Notes under the pieces: generated by a model | Told to the model about the DNA's origin: nothing | The model's database searches: none | The model's input: only the letters and a program-made list of their open reading frames with translations | DNA from: Actinomycetota bacterium | Lineage (GTDB): Bacteria; Actinomycetota; Acidimicrobiia; Acidimicrobiales; Ilumatobacteraceae | Reading direction: 5' to 3' | NCBI GenBank assembly: GCA_016213625.1 | Contig: JACQZZ010000041.1 | Coordinates: forward strand, 1-63,701 | Length of the DNA: 63,701 bases | Shown here: in pieces, positions 61,726 through 63,701 of the stretch | Position numbering within the stretch: position 1 is the first letter of the stretch | Layout of the letters: each line of letters begins with the position of its first letter | Made by a program: the position numbers and the translations under genes

Positions 61726-62505
61726 TCAGTCGCGTTGGACGAGGCTGCTCAGGCGGCGGGCGAGGCCGCGGGGCATGACGCTGCTGCCGGTGACCATGCC
61801 CTTGTAGAGGACGCCGGGAACGCTGAGGGCCTTGCCCTTGGCGACGTCGTCGAGACCGGCCTTGGCCACTTCGCGCGCCTCGAGCCAGGCGAACGTGGGG
61901 TACTGCGACGCGTACGAATCGCTGTTGCTCACACTCTGGAATTCGGTGCGGGTGAGGCCGGGGCACAGGGCCGTGACGTGCACACCGGTGCCGCGCATCT
62001 CCTCGTGCAGGCTCTCGGTGAGGCTGGTGACGTACGCCTTGGTGGCGGCGTACACCGCCAGCTTGGGGGCCGGCTGGAAGCTGGCGACGCTGCTCACGTT
62101 CAACAGGTAACCGCGGCCGCGGGGCAACATGCTCGCCAGTGCGTCATGGCTGAGCCGGGTGAGCGCGGCGACGTTCAGCTGCACCTCCTGGTCCATGCGG
62201 TGTGCGTCGAGCGTGTGGAAATCGCCCGAGGTGCCGAAACCGGCGTTGTTCACCACCAGGTCGATGGGCATCGCCGTGTCGGCCACACGCGCCGCCACCG
62301 CGTCGAGACCCTTCTTCGTGGTGAGGTCGGCGACGAGGATCTCGATGTGCTGGAACCGCTGCGCCAGTTCCTGCAACCGGTCCTTGCGGCGCGCGACCAC
62401 GACGGTGGCGATACCGGCTTCTCCCAGCAGTTCGACCATGGCTTCGCCGATGCCGCTGGAGGCACCGGTGACGAGCGCGGAAGTGAAGGGGAAGGTGGAC
62501 GTCAT
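61726..62505 (-). CDS. Short-chain dehydrogenase/reductase
   Basis: This 259-residue Rossmann-fold protein has the cofactor loop TGASSGIG, NNAGFG and the catalytic set Ser in NVSSVASF with YAATK. It is a classical SDR that would reduce or oxidise an alcohol or ketone with NAD(P). The long C-terminal part after TRTEFQ resembles actinobacterial DltE/YqjQ-like SDRs. Substrate unknown. The ATG lies 6 bases after TAGCCT. Confidence 0.9.
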   Translation of the reverse strand: MTSTFPFTSALVTGASSGIGEAMVELLGEAGIATVVVARRKDRLQELAQRFQHIEILVADLTTKKGLDAVAARVADTAMPIDLVVNNAGFGTSGDFHTLDAHRMDQEVQLNVAALTRLSHDALASMLPRGRGYLLNVSSVASFQPAPKLAVYAATKAYVTSLTESLHEEMRGTGVHVTALCPGLTRTEFQSVSNSDSYASQYPTFAWLEAREVAKAGLDDVAKGKALSVPGVLYKGMVTGSSVMPRGLARRLSSLVQRD

Positions 62506-62511
62506 GCGCCC

Positions 62512-62517
62512 AGGCTA
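62512..62517 (-). promoter_or_regulatory. -10 box TAGCCT of the SDR gene
   Basis: TAGCCT on the minus strand ends 6 bases before the ATG at 62505. Confidence 0.5.
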
Positions 62518-62547
62518 CGACCCCGGGTGATCCGTGGGACCGTGAGG

Positions 62548-62964
62548 TCAGTGTGAGCCGGGCATGCTCGCCATGCCACCGGACGCGGCGAGACGAGCGT
62601 GGGCACGGCTGAGCGAGGCCACGGCCTCGGCATCGTGCTCCTTGCGGAGCATCTCCTCGGCACGTTCCTTGGCGGAGAGCGCACGAGCGCGATCGATCTC
62701 CTCGCCCAGTTCGGCGACGTCGGAGAGGATGCTGACCACATCGCCGCTCACCTGCACGAACCCACCGTGCACCGCGACGTCGAGCACCTTGCCGTCGGCG
62801 AGCGTGATGCGGGTGTGGTTCTCGATGAGCGCGCCGAGGAACGGCGCGTGACCGGGCAGGAACGCGATCTCGCCACCACCCAACGTGCGGGTGATGACCT
62901 GCGTGGCCTCGCCGGAGAAGAGGACCTTCTCGGGCGAGACCAACTGCACCGTCATGGTGGCCAT
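62548..62964 (-). CDS. atpC: F0F1 ATP synthase epsilon subunit
   Basis: This 138-residue protein has the beta-sandwich start TVQLVSPEKVLFSGEATQV and GEIAFLPGHAPFLGAL, and a C-terminal two-helix part ending in a Gly/Met tail. It couples the central stalk to the catalytic head and can inhibit hydrolysis. It follows atpD by two bases and ends the ATP synthase operon. Confidence 0.95.
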   Translation of the reverse strand: MATMTVQLVSPEKVLFSGEATQVITRTLGGGEIAFLPGHAPFLGALIENHTRITLADGKVLDVAVHGGFVQVSGDVVSILSDVAELGEEIDRARALSAKERAEEMLRKEHDAEAVASLSRAHARLAASGGMASMPGSH

Positions 62965-62966
62965 GA

Positions 62967-63701
<735 letters not shown>

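Overview
The window reads as chromosomal core DNA of a high-GC (about two-thirds G+C by eye) actinobacterium. Actinomycetota-specific markers include WhiB, a PdtaS-type histidine kinase, the phosphatase/DUF3090/SCO1664 triad, DUF3107, a paired Get3/ArsA-like ATPase module, a MoxR/DUF58/SpoIIM/RDD cluster and a MurA whose catalytic Cys is Asp. Several gene neighbourhoods match Mycobacterium in order but lack its mycolate genes, and head genes are mostly leaderless. Class Acidimicrobiia (Ilumatobacter/Microthrix relatives) is my best guess; this is inference. I saw no rRNA, tRNA, CRISPR array, insertion sequence or prophage.

Layout. 1-275: N-terminus of an ECF-like sigma factor. 324-8923: a peptide-use block, with a five-gene Opp/Dpp ABC importer, an S9 prolyl-oligopeptidase-like peptidase and a divergent P1 (DmpA-type) aminopeptidase. 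8904-11474: UDG family 5 diverging from the phosphatase-DUF3090-SCO1664 operon. 11682-14439: etfBA and a diacylglycerol-kinase-like gene. 14431-17043: GDPD, WhiB and PdtaS. 17075-20368: Get3-like ATPase pair, rmlA, DUF3107. 20492-25222: GlxA-type regulator, DJ-1/PfpI protein, a SufR-like Fe-S regulator diverging from mrp, and an RlmA-like methyltransferase. 25249-27840: serine hydrolase, alpha/beta hydrolase, GAP-family exporter. 27924-35021: ligA, a MetE-like protein, a membrane protein, mnmA, iscS and RDD. 35046-41246: SpoIIM-like, DUF58, MoxR, DUF4350, DUF4129 and a membrane protein. 41275-44187: methyltransferase, galT, SRPBCC, an EF-hand-like repeat protein, AzlD. 44184-50514: AzlC and an alpha-glucan module (glgB, GT4, glgP). 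50530-56555: acyltransferase, enoyl-CoA hydratase, MeaB, NFU, cupredoxin lipoprotein, a 57-residue membrane protein, murA. 56602-60151: MFS transporter, hydrolase, J-domain protein, duplicated-domain acidic protein. 60152-63701: two tiny ORFs, glpX, an SDR, atpC and the 3' part of atpD.

The genome is very compact. Operon genes overlap by 1, 4 or 8 bases, and convergent genes overlap or are separated by a few bases. Most genes that begin a transcription unit have a TANNNT -10 box ending only 6-11 nt before the start codon, which predicts leaderless mRNAs; clear Shine-Dalgarno motifs are mostly seen at operon-internal genes and a few leadered ones. Three divergent pairs are separated by only 23-28 bp and share one symmetric -10 element. 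Between convergent genes the two TGA stop codons repeatedly form the arms of a small hairpin. The most unusual proteins are a 104-residue protein with four exact 19-residue calcium-loop-like repeats, an acidic protein with an internal duplication beside a J-domain protein, and two tiny ORFs (24 and 48 codons) with clear ribosome-binding sites upstream of glpX.
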